Below are positions 24,000 through 31,589 of a stretch of DNA of 64,000 nt, piece by piece. Source of the stretch: Thermoleophilia bacterium UBA2241 (lineage in GTDB: Bacteria; Actinomycetota; Thermoleophilia; UBA2241); assembly GCA_002347645.1 (NCBI GenBank), contig DDYF01000019.1, positions 33,058 to 97,057 on the forward strand, read 5' to 3'. The notes below the pieces were generated by a model, which did not search any database, had not been told where the DNA came from, and saw only the letters and a list, made by a program, of their open reading frames with translations. Numbering within the stretch: position 1 is the first letter of the stretch; every line of letters begins with the position of its first letter. The position numbers and the translations under genes were made by a program.

Positions 24000-24886
24000 C
24001 CGCGCCCAAGGGACGCATGCTCGCGATCACGAACCCCGCGGCCTCAGCCGGCGGGTTCCGTCGTGACATGCCGCGGATCATGGCGGCGCTCGGTGCGCTC
24101 GGGTACGAGCTCGACACGCGCCAGACAAAGGGCCCCGGCGATGCGACCGTTTTCGCCCGCCAGGCCGTGGCCGAGGCGTACGGGCTGGTGTGCGCCATCG
24201 GCGGCGACGGGACGGTGAACGAGACCGTCAACGGTCTGGCGGGCAGCGACGTGCCGCTCGCCATCGTGCCGACGGGGACGGTCAACGTCCTCGCCATGGA
24301 GCTCGGGATCCCGCTCGACCCTCCGGATGCGGTCCGGGTGATCGAGAACGGCTCCCTGTCGTGGATCGACCTGGGGCTGGCGGGCGACAGGTACTTCGCG
24401 TTGATGGCCGGGATCGGCATGGACGCGAGGACCGTCGCCACGGTCAACCCGGTACTGAAGAAGACGCTCAAGGAGGCGGCGTTCGCGGTCCAGGGCGCGG
24501 TCTCGTACTTCACGCACGAGGAGCCCCTGCTCCGTGTGGACTGCGAAGAGCGGTCGGTCGAGGGGTACTTCGCCGTGTTCGGCAACGCTGCCAACTACGG
24601 CGGGACCTTCGGTATCACGCCGCTCGCCGACATGCGGGACGGGTTGCTGGACGTGTGCGTCCTCAAGGACAAGTCGATCCTCGGGACGGCGTGGTACTGG
24701 CTCGCGGCGCTGGTCAACTCGCACATCAGCCATCCGAAGGTCGCGTACTTCCGCACGAAGGCCGCGCGCGTCGCGGCGGTGGACGCGCGTCAGGAGGTCC
24801 TGGTGCAGACGGACGGCGAGGTGGCCGGCAAGCTCCCGCTCGAATGCCGCGTCGTGCCGCGCGCCCTGCGCGTCGTCGTGCCGTGA
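23996..24886 (+). CDS. Diacylglycerol kinase family lipid kinase (YegS/DagK-like)
   Basis: A 296-residue protein. The nucleotide motif is GGDGT (AIGGDGTVNETVNGL) and a second conserved site is PTGTVNVLA. A late GNAANYGGTFGITPLADMRDG corresponds to the family pattern. It phosphorylates diacylglycerol or a related lipid alcohol at the membrane, recycling lipid from envelope synthesis. The usual PxGTxNxxA motif is intact. Translation is coupled to the PHP gene by an ATGA overlap. Confidence 0.9.
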   Translation: MTAPKGRMLAITNPAASAGGFRRDMPRIMAALGALGYELDTRQTKGPGDATVFARQAVAEAYGLVCAIGGDGTVNETVNGLAGSDVPLAIVPTGTVNVLAMELGIPLDPPDAVRVIENGSLSWIDLGLAGDRYFALMAGIGMDARTVATVNPVLKKTLKEAAFAVQGAVSYFTHEEPLLRVDCEERSVEGYFAVFGNAANYGGTFGITPLADMRDGLLDVCVLKDKSILGTAWYWLAALVNSHISHPKVAYFRTKAARVAAVDARQEVLVQTDGEVAGKLPLECRVVPRALRVVVP

Positions 24887-24914
24887 GAAGAGGACGCGCC
24901 GCCGCGCGGCGCCC

Positions 24915-25508
24915 TCAGAGCCCCATCACCTGCGCCAGCTGGCGCAGGCGGTCGGCGTACGACTTCTGCTCCCGGGGGTCGCGCGCCTTCAGCTCCTCCG
25001 GGGTCGCGACCGGGACGATCTTGAAGGCAGGGTTGTCGAAGACACGCAACTCGAGCGCGTCGCCCGGCGCGTAGGGACGATCGCGGAAGAGCTTGCGCAG
25101 GAGGTGGCGCGCGGTCTCTTCGCCGACAGCGAGGATGTAGTGCGGGGTCGTGATCGAGATCTCGCGTGAGAGGTAGTCGAAGCAGTCGTCCTGCTCCTGC
25201 GGCGTGGGTGCGCGCACGCCTTTCTCGCCGCGCGGCACGCACTTGACAAGCGTCGTCACGTAGAGCTGGTCACGGTGTGCGGCGAGGGCAGGCATGAACG
25301 CGGCGAGCCCTTCGACGATGTCGGCGCCCGCGCCGCCGTCGCTCGCCTCGTCCGCCTCGGACGGCGCCAGCGCGACGATCATGACGCCGGCGTGCGGGTG
25401 GCCGGCGCCGGGCACGGCGCGCAGCCGGCGCGCTGCGATCTCGGCGCACCGCGTGCAGCCGGATTCCTTGCGCGCCAGCGCCGCGAGCTGTTCGAGTGCG
25501 TCTTCCAT
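24915..25508 (-). CDS. Uracil-DNA glycosylase superfamily protein (family 4/5-like)
   Basis: A 197-residue protein related to Fe-S uracil-DNA glycosylases. Cysteines that could bind 4Fe-4S are C18 and C21 (GCTRC), C90 or so (VKCVPRG) and C109 or so (QDDCFDYL). ILAVGEETARHLL fits the later core. The catalytic motif region reads LAPSEADEASDG instead of the usual GExPGxxED, and the expected late HPS/HPA motif is not evident (PVATPEELKARDP). It may therefore have altered specificity or have lost activity. ATG 25508 has AAGGGA upstream. Confidence 0.7.
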   Translation of the reverse strand: MEDALEQLAALARKESGCTRCAEIAARRLRAVPGAGHPHAGVMIVALAPSEADEASDGGAGADIVEGLAAFMPALAAHRDQLYVTTLVKCVPRGEKGVRAPTPQEQDDCFDYLSREISITTPHYILAVGEETARHLLRKLFRDRPYAPGDALELRVFDNPAFKIVPVATPEELKARDPREQKSYADRLRQLAQVMGL

Positions 25509-25584
25509 GGCTGGTCCCTTCTGTGGGGATCGGTGGACGTCGTGTGCTCGACGAGATGAGCCGCCGGGTCCGGCGCGGACCGGC

Positions 25585-25926
25585 TCAGCTTCCGCCCGCG
25601 GCGATGCGATACTCGCAGGTCAGCGCCGGAGGCTCGCCCACAAGCACGAGCATGAGCTCGGCGCCAAAGGGCGCGAGGACGACGTTCACCTGGTCGAGCT
25701 CGATGGTCAGGTACCTGGTCGACGCCTGTCCGAGCTCGACGGCAAGGCGCCTGCCGATGTCGATCACTCCGGCGACTTGAGCCGCGACGGCGTCGGCGCC
25801 GAACGACTCGTCGGTGTCGGCGGCCACCACGAACCCGTCCCGCTGGATGAGCATCGCCGCCATGATGCCCGGGGTGGCGCGATACGGCCTTAGTTTGTCG
25901 AGCAGGGCGTCCGACTGTTCGCTCAC
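25585..25926 (-). CDS. Roadblock/LC7 domain protein (MglB-like)
   Basis: A 113-residue Roadblock/LC7 fold: a long first helix (DALLDKLRPYRATPG), IMAAMLIQRDGFVVA strand-turn, a central helix (DAVAAQVAGVIDIGRRLAVEL) and paired strands (RYLTIELDQVNVVLAPFG). Such proteins control small Ras-like GTPases in polarity and motility. No MglA-type GTPase is in the window. It overlaps the stop/start of its upstream neighbour by 4 bases, so the two should work together. Confidence 0.85.
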   Translation of the reverse strand: MSEQSDALLDKLRPYRATPGIMAAMLIQRDGFVVAADTDESFGADAVAAQVAGVIDIGRRLAVELGQASTRYLTIELDQVNVVLAPFGAELMLVLVGEPPALTCEYRIAAGGS

Positions 25927-26219
25927 GGTCCCTCCAGGGCGGTCGTCAGTTGGCTGCGCACGGACTCGGCATATGCGTTCGCGGAGGCGGCGTCGAGGAA
26001 GGCGCGCACATACCCGTGGCGCAGGCCGGCCAGTTCGCTGAGGAAGATGCTGGCCCGCGGGAGAGGCGCCGCCGCGTCCGGCAGGGCGCCTTCGAGCGGC
26101 AGCTGTATCAGCGTGTCACCGGCGACGAAGAGCCTGCTCGCCTCGCGCCCGGAGAGGCGGACGAGCGTGCGCACCGCGACCCCTCCGGACGTCTCCTCCT
26201 CAAGGATCTCGACGTCCAT
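25923..26219 (-). CDS. Hypothetical protein coupled to a Roadblock protein
   Basis: A 98-residue protein (MDVEILEEETSGGVAVRTLV) with alternating strands and one long C-terminal helix. There are no transmembrane segments or cysteines. It precedes the Roadblock gene with a 4-bp overlap, which suggests a stoichiometric partner. The start has no Shine-Dalgarno sequence. Instead TAGTCT lies 6 bases upstream of ATG, as expected for a leaderless transcript. I do not recognise the family. Confidence 0.65.
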   Translation of the reverse strand: MDVEILEEETSGGVAVRTLVRLSGREASRLFVAGDTLIQLPLEGALPDAAAPLPRASIFLSELAGLRHGYVRAFLDAASANAYAESVRSQLTTALEGP

Positions 26220-26231
26220 GCACCTAGACTA
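26220..26231 (-). promoter_or_regulatory. Leaderless-type promoter of the Roadblock operon
   Basis: Read leftward, TAGTCT (26226-26231) is followed by six bases and then the ATG of the 98-residue gene. Confidence 0.5.
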
Positions 26232-26315
26232 GCGAGGCCCCTTCACCGGCCGCAAGTGCGGCGCCGTCGCGGGCCCGCGGATCGAGCGGCGGGGAGCCGG
26301 CGTGTGAGGGCGGCG

Positions 26316-27278
26316 CTACTGGGCGACCGCGAGCTCGAGCTCGCGCGGCACGCGGCGCGCGTCGGCGCGTACCTCGTGCAGCAGGCCGTCGAGGCTGCGG
26401 ACGGTGGGGAAGCAGGCGACGCCGGTGTGCAGGTGCTGGCGATGCCCGTCGACGAGCGAGGCGGCCACGTCGCCGGCGATGGCCGCGGCCAGCGCCCGCG
26501 CGGCGCCGAGGTCGCGGTCGGGCAGGGCGACGAGGAACGTGTCGGGCGCGACGCGGAACGCCAGGTCGTCGCTGCGCAGGTGCCGGCGGACGCGGCGCGC
26601 GACGGTGCCGACGAGCGCTTCGCTGCCCTCGGGACCGGCGAAGCCGCGGATGTCCTCGAAGTGGCTCAGGCGCAAGCTGACGAGGCTCACAGCGGCGTGC
26701 TCGCGCGTGGCCGCCGCGAGGAGGCCCTGCAGGAGGACGGGGAGGCGGCGCGCCGTGTAGAAGCCGGTCGCGGCGTCCACGCTCACGACGGGGGCGCGGC
26801 GCGGCGGCCGGCGCAGCAGCGCCGCCGCCACCGCGCCCGATGCGACGAGCGCGAAGAGCTCGAGCAGCCCGACGGCGCGGCTTCCGCCCAACGTCGGATC
26901 GGCCGCGCCCAGGAGGACGACGAGGGCGAGCGACGGCAGCAGCAGGTACGGCCAGTCGGCCTGCGGCGAAGGAAGGAGGTGGACGAAGGGGAGGGCGGCC
27001 ACCGCTGCGACGAAGGCGCCGTGCACGCCCGCACCGAGGGCGACGGCCGAGCCGAGAAGCAGCCAGTCGAGAACGGCGAAGGAGTACGCAAGGTCGTCGC
27101 CGCGACGCCGCGCGATCACGATCGAGACGACGGCGGCACCGAGGCCGAGTGCGCCGGGCGCCAGCGCCACCAGGTCGCCGGAGAGGGCGGAGGCCACACA
27201 CAGGGCGACGAAGAAGAGCACGCGCAGCCGCCCCCGGACGAGCGCCGCACGACGCGGGTCGCGTCGCGGCCGGCTCAC
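26316..27278 (-). CDS. Membrane protein with degenerate GGDEF domain
   Basis: About 320 residues: six to seven hydrophobic helices in the first half, then a GGDEF-fold domain beginning at VDAATGFYTARRL (compare D-x-LTGLxNRR). The active-site GGDEF position reads VAPDTF inside FRVAPDTFLVALPD, so cyclase activity should be lost, and no RxxD inhibition site is visible. It could still bind GTP or c-di-GMP, or only scaffold. GTG 27278 is chosen because GAGGACC lies upstream. GTG 27311 would add 11 residues. It is divergent from the iorA operon. Confidence 0.72.
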   Translation of the reverse strand: MSRPRRDPRRAALVRGRLRVLFFVALCVASALSGDLVALAPGALGLGAAVVSIVIARRRGDDLAYSFAVLDWLLLGSAVALGAGVHGAFVAAVAALPFVHLLPSPQADWPYLLLPSLALVVLLGAADPTLGGSRAVGLLELFALVASGAVAAALLRRPPRRAPVVSVDAATGFYTARRLPVLLQGLLAAATREHAAVSLVSLRLSHFEDIRGFAGPEGSEALVGTVARRVRRHLRSDDLAFRVAPDTFLVALPDRDLGAARALAAAIAGDVAASLVDGHRQHLHTGVACFPTVRSLDGLLHEVRADARRVPRELELAVAQ

Positions 27279-27371
27279 CGGCGGTCCTCGGGAGGGAGTA
27301 TGCGCAGCCACTGCGCGGCGCGCGCCATGGCGTGGTCTTCGCCGTGCCGACGTGCGCCTCCTCTAATCGGC

Positions 27372-27386
27372 TATACTCTGTGCCCC
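27372..27386 (+). promoter_or_regulatory. -10 element directly before iorA
   Basis: TATACT (27372-27377) lies 9 bases before GTG 27387. The expected transcript start falls within 3-4 bases of the start codon, so the ior-paaK-aor mRNA is probably leaderless or nearly so. Confidence 0.55.
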
Positions 27387-29177
27387 GTGGAACGAGCCCT
27401 CTTCCTCTCCGGCAACGAAGCCATCGCACGTGGCGCTCAGCGTGCCGGCGTGCGCTTCGTCTGCGGCTACCCCGGGACCCCGTCGACCGAGATCGTCGAG
27501 ACGGCGGCCTCACTGGAAGGCGTCCACGCCGAGTGGTGCGTGAACGAGAAGGTCGCCCTCGAGACGGCCGTCGGCGCGTCCCTCGCCGGCGTGCGGTCGT
27601 TGGTCGCGATGAAGCACGTCGGCCTCAACGTCGCCGCCGACCCGTTCATGACGCTGTCCCTGACGGGTGTGAACGCCGGGGTCGTCCTCGTGTCGGCCGA
27701 CGATCCCGGCATGCACTCGTCGCAGAACGAGCAGGACAACCGCGCCTTCGCCAAGTTCGCGAAGATCCCGATGCTCGAGCCCGCCGACAGCCAGGAGGCG
27801 TACGACTTCGTCGCCGAGGCCTTCGCCCTGTCGGAGGAGTTCGACACGCCGGTCATGCTGCGCACGACCACCCGGCTCTCGCACGGGCGCGGCCGGGCTC
27901 TCCCGCGTGTGCCCGTCCCGGCGCCGGAACTGCCGTACGAGCGCGACATCGCCAAGTACGTCATGGTGCCGCAGAACGCGCGCCGCCGGAACCGCCTGGT
28001 GCTCGAACGTCTGCAGAAGCTCCGCCGGAGGGCGGAGGAGTCGCCGCTCAACGTGCTGGAAGCGGGGACGGTCGACTTCGGCATCATCGCCTCCGGAGTC
28101 GCCTACCAGTACGCGCGCGAGGCCTTTCCCAAGGCGTGGTACCTGAAGCTCGGACTGTCGCACCCGCTGCCCTACGAGAAGGTCGCACGGCTGTACCAGT
28201 CCGTGGCCCGTGTCGCCGTGGTCGAGGAGCTCGATCCGTTCATCGAAGAACAGGTGCGCGCGCTGGGGCTGCCCGTGATGGGCAAGGAGGTCATCCCGGC
28301 CGACGGCGAGCTGGACCCCGAGACGGTGTTCCGTGCCCTCGAGCCGTTCCTCGCGCGGCGGCCGCCGCGGCGCCGGCGTCCCGTCACGCCGTCGGCGCCT
28401 CGTCTCGCGACGCCGCCCGAGGTCCCCGCCGGGCTCCCGGTGCGCCCCCCCGTGCTCTGCCCGGGCTGCGCGCACCGGTCGGTCTACGCGGCGCTGCAGC
28501 GCCACAGCCTGGCGCCGCTCGGCGACATCGGCTGCTACACGCTGGGGGCGCTGCCGCCGCTGCGCGCCCTCGACAGCTGCCTCTGCATGGGCGCGAGCAT
28601 CGGCATGATGTCGGGGTTCAACCAGGCGCTGCGACGCAAGGCCGCCGCCGCCGTGATCGGCGACTCGACCTTCTTCCACTCCGGCGTCACGCCGCTGATC
28701 GACGCGGTCTACAACCAGAGCGAGGGCCTCGTCCTCGTCCTCGACAACCGCACGACGGCGATGACCGGTCACCAGGGCCATCCCGGGACGGGCCTGCGCC
28801 CCGACCGGAGCCAAGGACCCGCCGTCGACGTGCAGCGCCTCTGCGAGGGCATCGGCGTGCGCTGCGCGACCGTCGACGCCACCGACCACAAGGCGCTCGA
28901 CGCCGCCATCAGGGCAGAGGCGGAGACGCCCGGCCTCGGCGTGGTCGTGGCGCTCGCTCCCTGCGTGCTCATGGTGCGCGAGCGCGCCGGCAGGGTGGTC
29001 GTCGACGAGGAGCGCTGCAACCGCTGTGGCCTGTGCCTCGACGTCGGCTGTCCCGCGCTGGCCCCCGGGGAGGTCGCGATGACGCTCACCGACGCCTGCA
29101 CGGGCTGCGGGCTGTGCGTCGAGGTCTGCCGGCGCGGCGCCCTCACGCTGGAGCCGGCCGAGAGCCGAGGCGCATGA
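27387..29177 (+). CDS. iorA: Indolepyruvate:ferredoxin oxidoreductase, alpha subunit
   Basis: A 596-residue thiamine-diphosphate enzyme subunit. The N-terminal pyrimidine-binding part contains GYPGTPSTEI, and the C-terminal half holds the TPP/Mg region (GDIGCYTLG, then GDSTFFHSG and DNRTTAMTGHQ). At the end are two 4Fe-4S motifs, CNRCGLCLDVGC and CTGCGLCVEVC. Together with IorB it oxidatively decarboxylates aryl-pyruvates (from tryptophan, phenylalanine, tyrosine) to aryl-acetyl-CoA and reduces ferredoxin. It heads a six-gene coupled operon, and its stop overlaps iorB (ATGA). Confidence 0.93.
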   Translation: MERALFLSGNEAIARGAQRAGVRFVCGYPGTPSTEIVETAASLEGVHAEWCVNEKVALETAVGASLAGVRSLVAMKHVGLNVAADPFMTLSLTGVNAGVVLVSADDPGMHSSQNEQDNRAFAKFAKIPMLEPADSQEAYDFVAEAFALSEEFDTPVMLRTTTRLSHGRGRALPRVPVPAPELPYERDIAKYVMVPQNARRRNRLVLERLQKLRRRAEESPLNVLEAGTVDFGIIASGVAYQYAREAFPKAWYLKLGLSHPLPYEKVARLYQSVARVAVVEELDPFIEEQVRALGLPVMGKEVIPADGELDPETVFRALEPFLARRPPRRRRPVTPSAPRLATPPEVPAGLPVRPPVLCPGCAHRSVYAALQRHSLAPLGDIGCYTLGALPPLRALDSCLCMGASIGMMSGFNQALRRKAAAAVIGDSTFFHSGVTPLIDAVYNQSEGLVLVLDNRTTAMTGHQGHPGTGLRPDRSQGPAVDVQRLCEGIGVRCATVDATDHKALDAAIRAEAETPGLGVVVALAPCVLMVRERAGRVVVDEERCNRCGLCLDVGCPALAPGEVAMTLTDACTGCGLCVEVCRRGALTLEPAESRGA

Positions 29178-29767
29178 ACGGCACCACGACCGTCTCCCTC
29201 GTCGGCGTCGGCGGGCAGGGCATCCTGCTCGGCGCGGCGGTGCTCGCCGAGACAGCGATGGCCGCAGGTCTCGACGTCAAGGCGAGCGACGTCAAGGGCA
29301 TGGCCCAGCGCGGTGGCAGCGTGCTGTCCACGGTGCGCTTCGGCCGCCACGTGTACTCACCCGTGGCGCGGCACGCCGACGTCGTCTTCGCCACCGAGCT
29401 GCTCGAAGGCCTGCGCGGCCTTGATCTGCTGGTGCCGCGCGGCACCCTCGTCTGCGCGACGACCCGTATCCTCCCGGGCGGCGTGTTGCGCGGTGAGGAG
29501 GCGTATCCCGACGAGCTCGCCGCGGCTGCGGCTGCGCGCGGCGCACGGCTCATGCTGCTCGACGCGGAGACGCTCGCCCGCGAGGCGGGCAACGCCCGCG
29601 CCGCCAACATCGTGCTGCTCGGCGCGGCGAGCCTCGTGCTTCCGTTCTCGCCCGACGCCTGGGACCATGGCCTCGGGGCCGCCGTTCCGGCGAAGATCCT
29701 CGACGTCAACCGCCGCGCGTTCGCCCTGGGGCGCGACGCCGGCGCCAGGCAGGAGGTCGACCCGTGA
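29174..29767 (+). CDS. iorB: Indolepyruvate:ferredoxin oxidoreductase, beta subunit
   Basis: A 197-residue gamma/beta-type subunit of 2-oxoacid:ferredoxin oxidoreductases. Typical features are VGVGGQGILLGAAVLAE and DVKGMAQRGGSVLSTVRFG near the N-terminus, which form the CoA/interface region. It pairs with IorA. Both ends overlap neighbours by 4 bases, so synthesis is stoichiometric. Confidence 0.93.
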   Translation: MNGTTTVSLVGVGGQGILLGAAVLAETAMAAGLDVKASDVKGMAQRGGSVLSTVRFGRHVYSPVARHADVVFATELLEGLRGLDLLVPRGTLVCATTRILPGGVLRGEEAYPDELAAAAAARGARLMLLDAETLAREAGNARAANIVLLGAASLVLPFSPDAWDHGLGAAVPAKILDVNRRAFALGRDAGARQEVDP

Positions 29768-30177
29768 AGGTCACCCAGCTCACCGTCTTTCTCGAGAACC
29801 GCAGCGGGCGCCTCGCCGAAGTCGCCGGCCTGCTCGGCCGCGAAGGCATCAACATCCGCGGGTTCTCGACGACCGAGGCCGCGGAGTACGGCATCGTGCG
29901 GCTCATCGTGACCGACCCGGTACGCGCGCGCGACCTGCTGCACGCGGCCGGGTTCACCACGCACTTCTCGCAGGTCATCTGCGTGCGCGTCCCGGACGAG
30001 CCCGGCGGCCTCGCCAAGGTCCTCGGCGAGCTCGCCGCCACCGGGGCCTCCATCGACTACCTGTACAGCATCTCGTTCCAGAACATCTGCTTCGCCGTGC
30101 GCGACATCGACCGCGCCATCGAGTTGCTCAAGGACAAGGTCGCCCTGTTGACCGACGAGGAGGTGCGCGCCCTGTGA
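29764..30177 (+). CDS. Tandem ACT-domain protein
   Basis: A 137-residue protein made of two ACT domains (about 1-68 and 70-137), starting VTQLTVFLENRSGRLAEVAG and, in the second, VPDEPGGLAKVLGELAATG. No enzyme domain is present. ACT pairs bind amino acids, and family members next to ior/paaK genes are thought to sense aromatic amino acids or regulate the neighbouring enzymes. Its location between iorB and paaK with GTGA overlaps on both sides supports that role. Confidence 0.88.
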   Translation: MKVTQLTVFLENRSGRLAEVAGLLGREGINIRGFSTTEAAEYGIVRLIVTDPVRARDLLHAAGFTTHFSQVICVRVPDEPGGLAKVLGELAATGASIDYLYSISFQNICFAVRDIDRAIELLKDKVALLTDEEVRAL

Positions 30178-31589
30178 GCAGCCGACGTAGCTCCCCTGGA
30201 GAGGGGGACGCCGGAGGAGCACGCCTCACCGGCACCGCGCGCGAGCAGCACTTGGCGCCGGACGCCGCCGGCGGCCTGCTCTGGCAGCCTGCCGACGAGA
30301 CGCTGCCGACGGCACGGCTCGGCGCGCTGCAGATGGAGCGCCTGCGCGAGACGCTGCGCAACGCCTACGAGCACATCCCCTTCTACCGCAAGAAGCTCGA
30401 CGAACTCGGCATCAAGCCTGAAGACGTCGACTGTCACGGCGATGTCGCCGATCTGCCCTTCACGACGAAGGTCGACCTGCGCGACCACTACCCGTTCGGT
30501 ATGTTCGCCCGTCCGCGCGAGGAGATCGTGCGCGTCCACGCGAGCTCGGGGACGACGGGCAACCCGACGACGGTGGGCTATACACGGGACGACGTCGACA
30601 TGTGGGGCGACCTCATCGCGCGGACGCTGGCCGCCGGCGGCGTCAAGCCCGGCGACCTGTTGCAGAACGCGTACGGGTACGGTCTGTTCACGGGAGGTCT
30701 CGGCCTTCACTTCGGCGCCGAACGGCTCGGCTGCACCGTCGTCCCCATCTCGGGCGGCAACACCGAGCGCCAACTCAAGATCATGCGCGACTTCGGCGCC
30801 ACGGCGCTGAGCTGCACGCCCTCGTACGCGATGTACCTGGCCGAGGCGGCGCGCGACCGCGGCCTGCGCCCCGAGGACCTGCCCATCCGGGTGGGTTTCC
30901 ACGGCGCCGAGCCGTGGACCAACGAGCTGCGGCTCCAGGTCGAAGCGGGCCTGGGCATCGACGCGCTCGACATCTACGGGCTGTCCGAGATGGGGGGGCC
31001 AGGGGTCGCCTTCGAGTGCCTGTGCAAGGGCGGCATGCACGTCAACGAGGACCACTACCTCGTCGAGATCGTCGACCCGGAGACGCTGCAGCCCCTGCCC
31101 GAGGGCGAGGTCGGCGAGCTGGTCTTCACGACGCTGACGCGGCAGGCGCAGCCCCTGATCCGGTATCGCACCCGCGACCTGTGCAGCCTTACCTCCGACC
31201 CGTGCCCGTGCGGCCGTACGTCCGCCCGCATGAGCAAGCCGATCGGCCGCAGCGACGACATGCTCATCATCCGGGGCGTCAACGTCTTCCCGAGCCAGAT
31301 CGAGGAAGTCCTGATGAGCATCCCCGAGATCGAGCCGCACTACCAGATCGTCGTCGACCGCAAGGGCTACCTCGACGTCATCGAGGTGTGGGTCGAGGTC
31401 GGCGAGGGCATCTTCGCCGAGACGATGGGCGACCTCGAGCGCTTCCAGCGCAAGGTGCAGGCCCAGATCTACAACGTCCTGAACATCCAGGTCGCGGTCA
31501 AGCTCAAGGAGCCGAAGGCGATCCAGCGTTCGGAGGGCAAGGCCGTGCGCGTGATCGACCGGCGCCCCGCCTCTATACTGGGCCGGTGA
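30174..31589 (+). CDS. paaK: Phenylacetate-CoA ligase
   Basis: A 471-residue AMP-forming acyl-CoA synthetase of the PaaK class. The ATP motif is HASSGTTGNPT, with YGLSEMGGPG and the C-terminal hinge GRSDDMLIIRGVNVFPSQIEE. It activates phenylacetate, indoleacetate or a similar aryl acid to the CoA ester. In a fermentative operon it may instead run toward ATP formation from the aryl-acetyl-CoA made by IOR. It starts at GTG inside the ACT gene stop. About 30 extra N-terminal residues precede the conserved core, so a later start is possible. Confidence 0.92.
   Translation: MSSRRSSPGEGDAGGARLTGTAREQHLAPDAAGGLLWQPADETLPTARLGALQMERLRETLRNAYEHIPFYRKKLDELGIKPEDVDCHGDVADLPFTTKVDLRDHYPFGMFARPREEIVRVHASSGTTGNPTTVGYTRDDVDMWGDLIARTLAAGGVKPGDLLQNAYGYGLFTGGLGLHFGAERLGCTVVPISGGNTERQLKIMRDFGATALSCTPSYAMYLAEAARDRGLRPEDLPIRVGFHGAEPWTNELRLQVEAGLGIDALDIYGLSEMGGPGVAFECLCKGGMHVNEDHYLVEIVDPETLQPLPEGEVGELVFTTLTRQAQPLIRYRTRDLCSLTSDPCPCGRTSARMSKPIGRSDDMLIIRGVNVFPSQIEEVLMSIPEIEPHYQIVVDRKGYLDVIEVWVEVGEGIFAETMGDLERFQRKVQAQIYNVLNIQVAVKLKEPKAIQRSEGKAVRVIDRRPASILGR
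31574..31585 (+). promoter_or_regulatory. Possible internal leaderless promoter before aor
   Basis: TATACT (31574-31579), the same hexamer as before iorA, lies 6 bases before GTG 31586 although it is inside the end of the paaK coding sequence. It could give separate expression of aor and the aldolase gene. Confidence 0.4.

Noticed and set aside
27278..27311. GTG 27311 as start of the degenerate GGDEF protein
   Set aside because: Only 11 more residues and no ribosome site; GTG 27278 has GAGGACC upstream. The choice is not certain.
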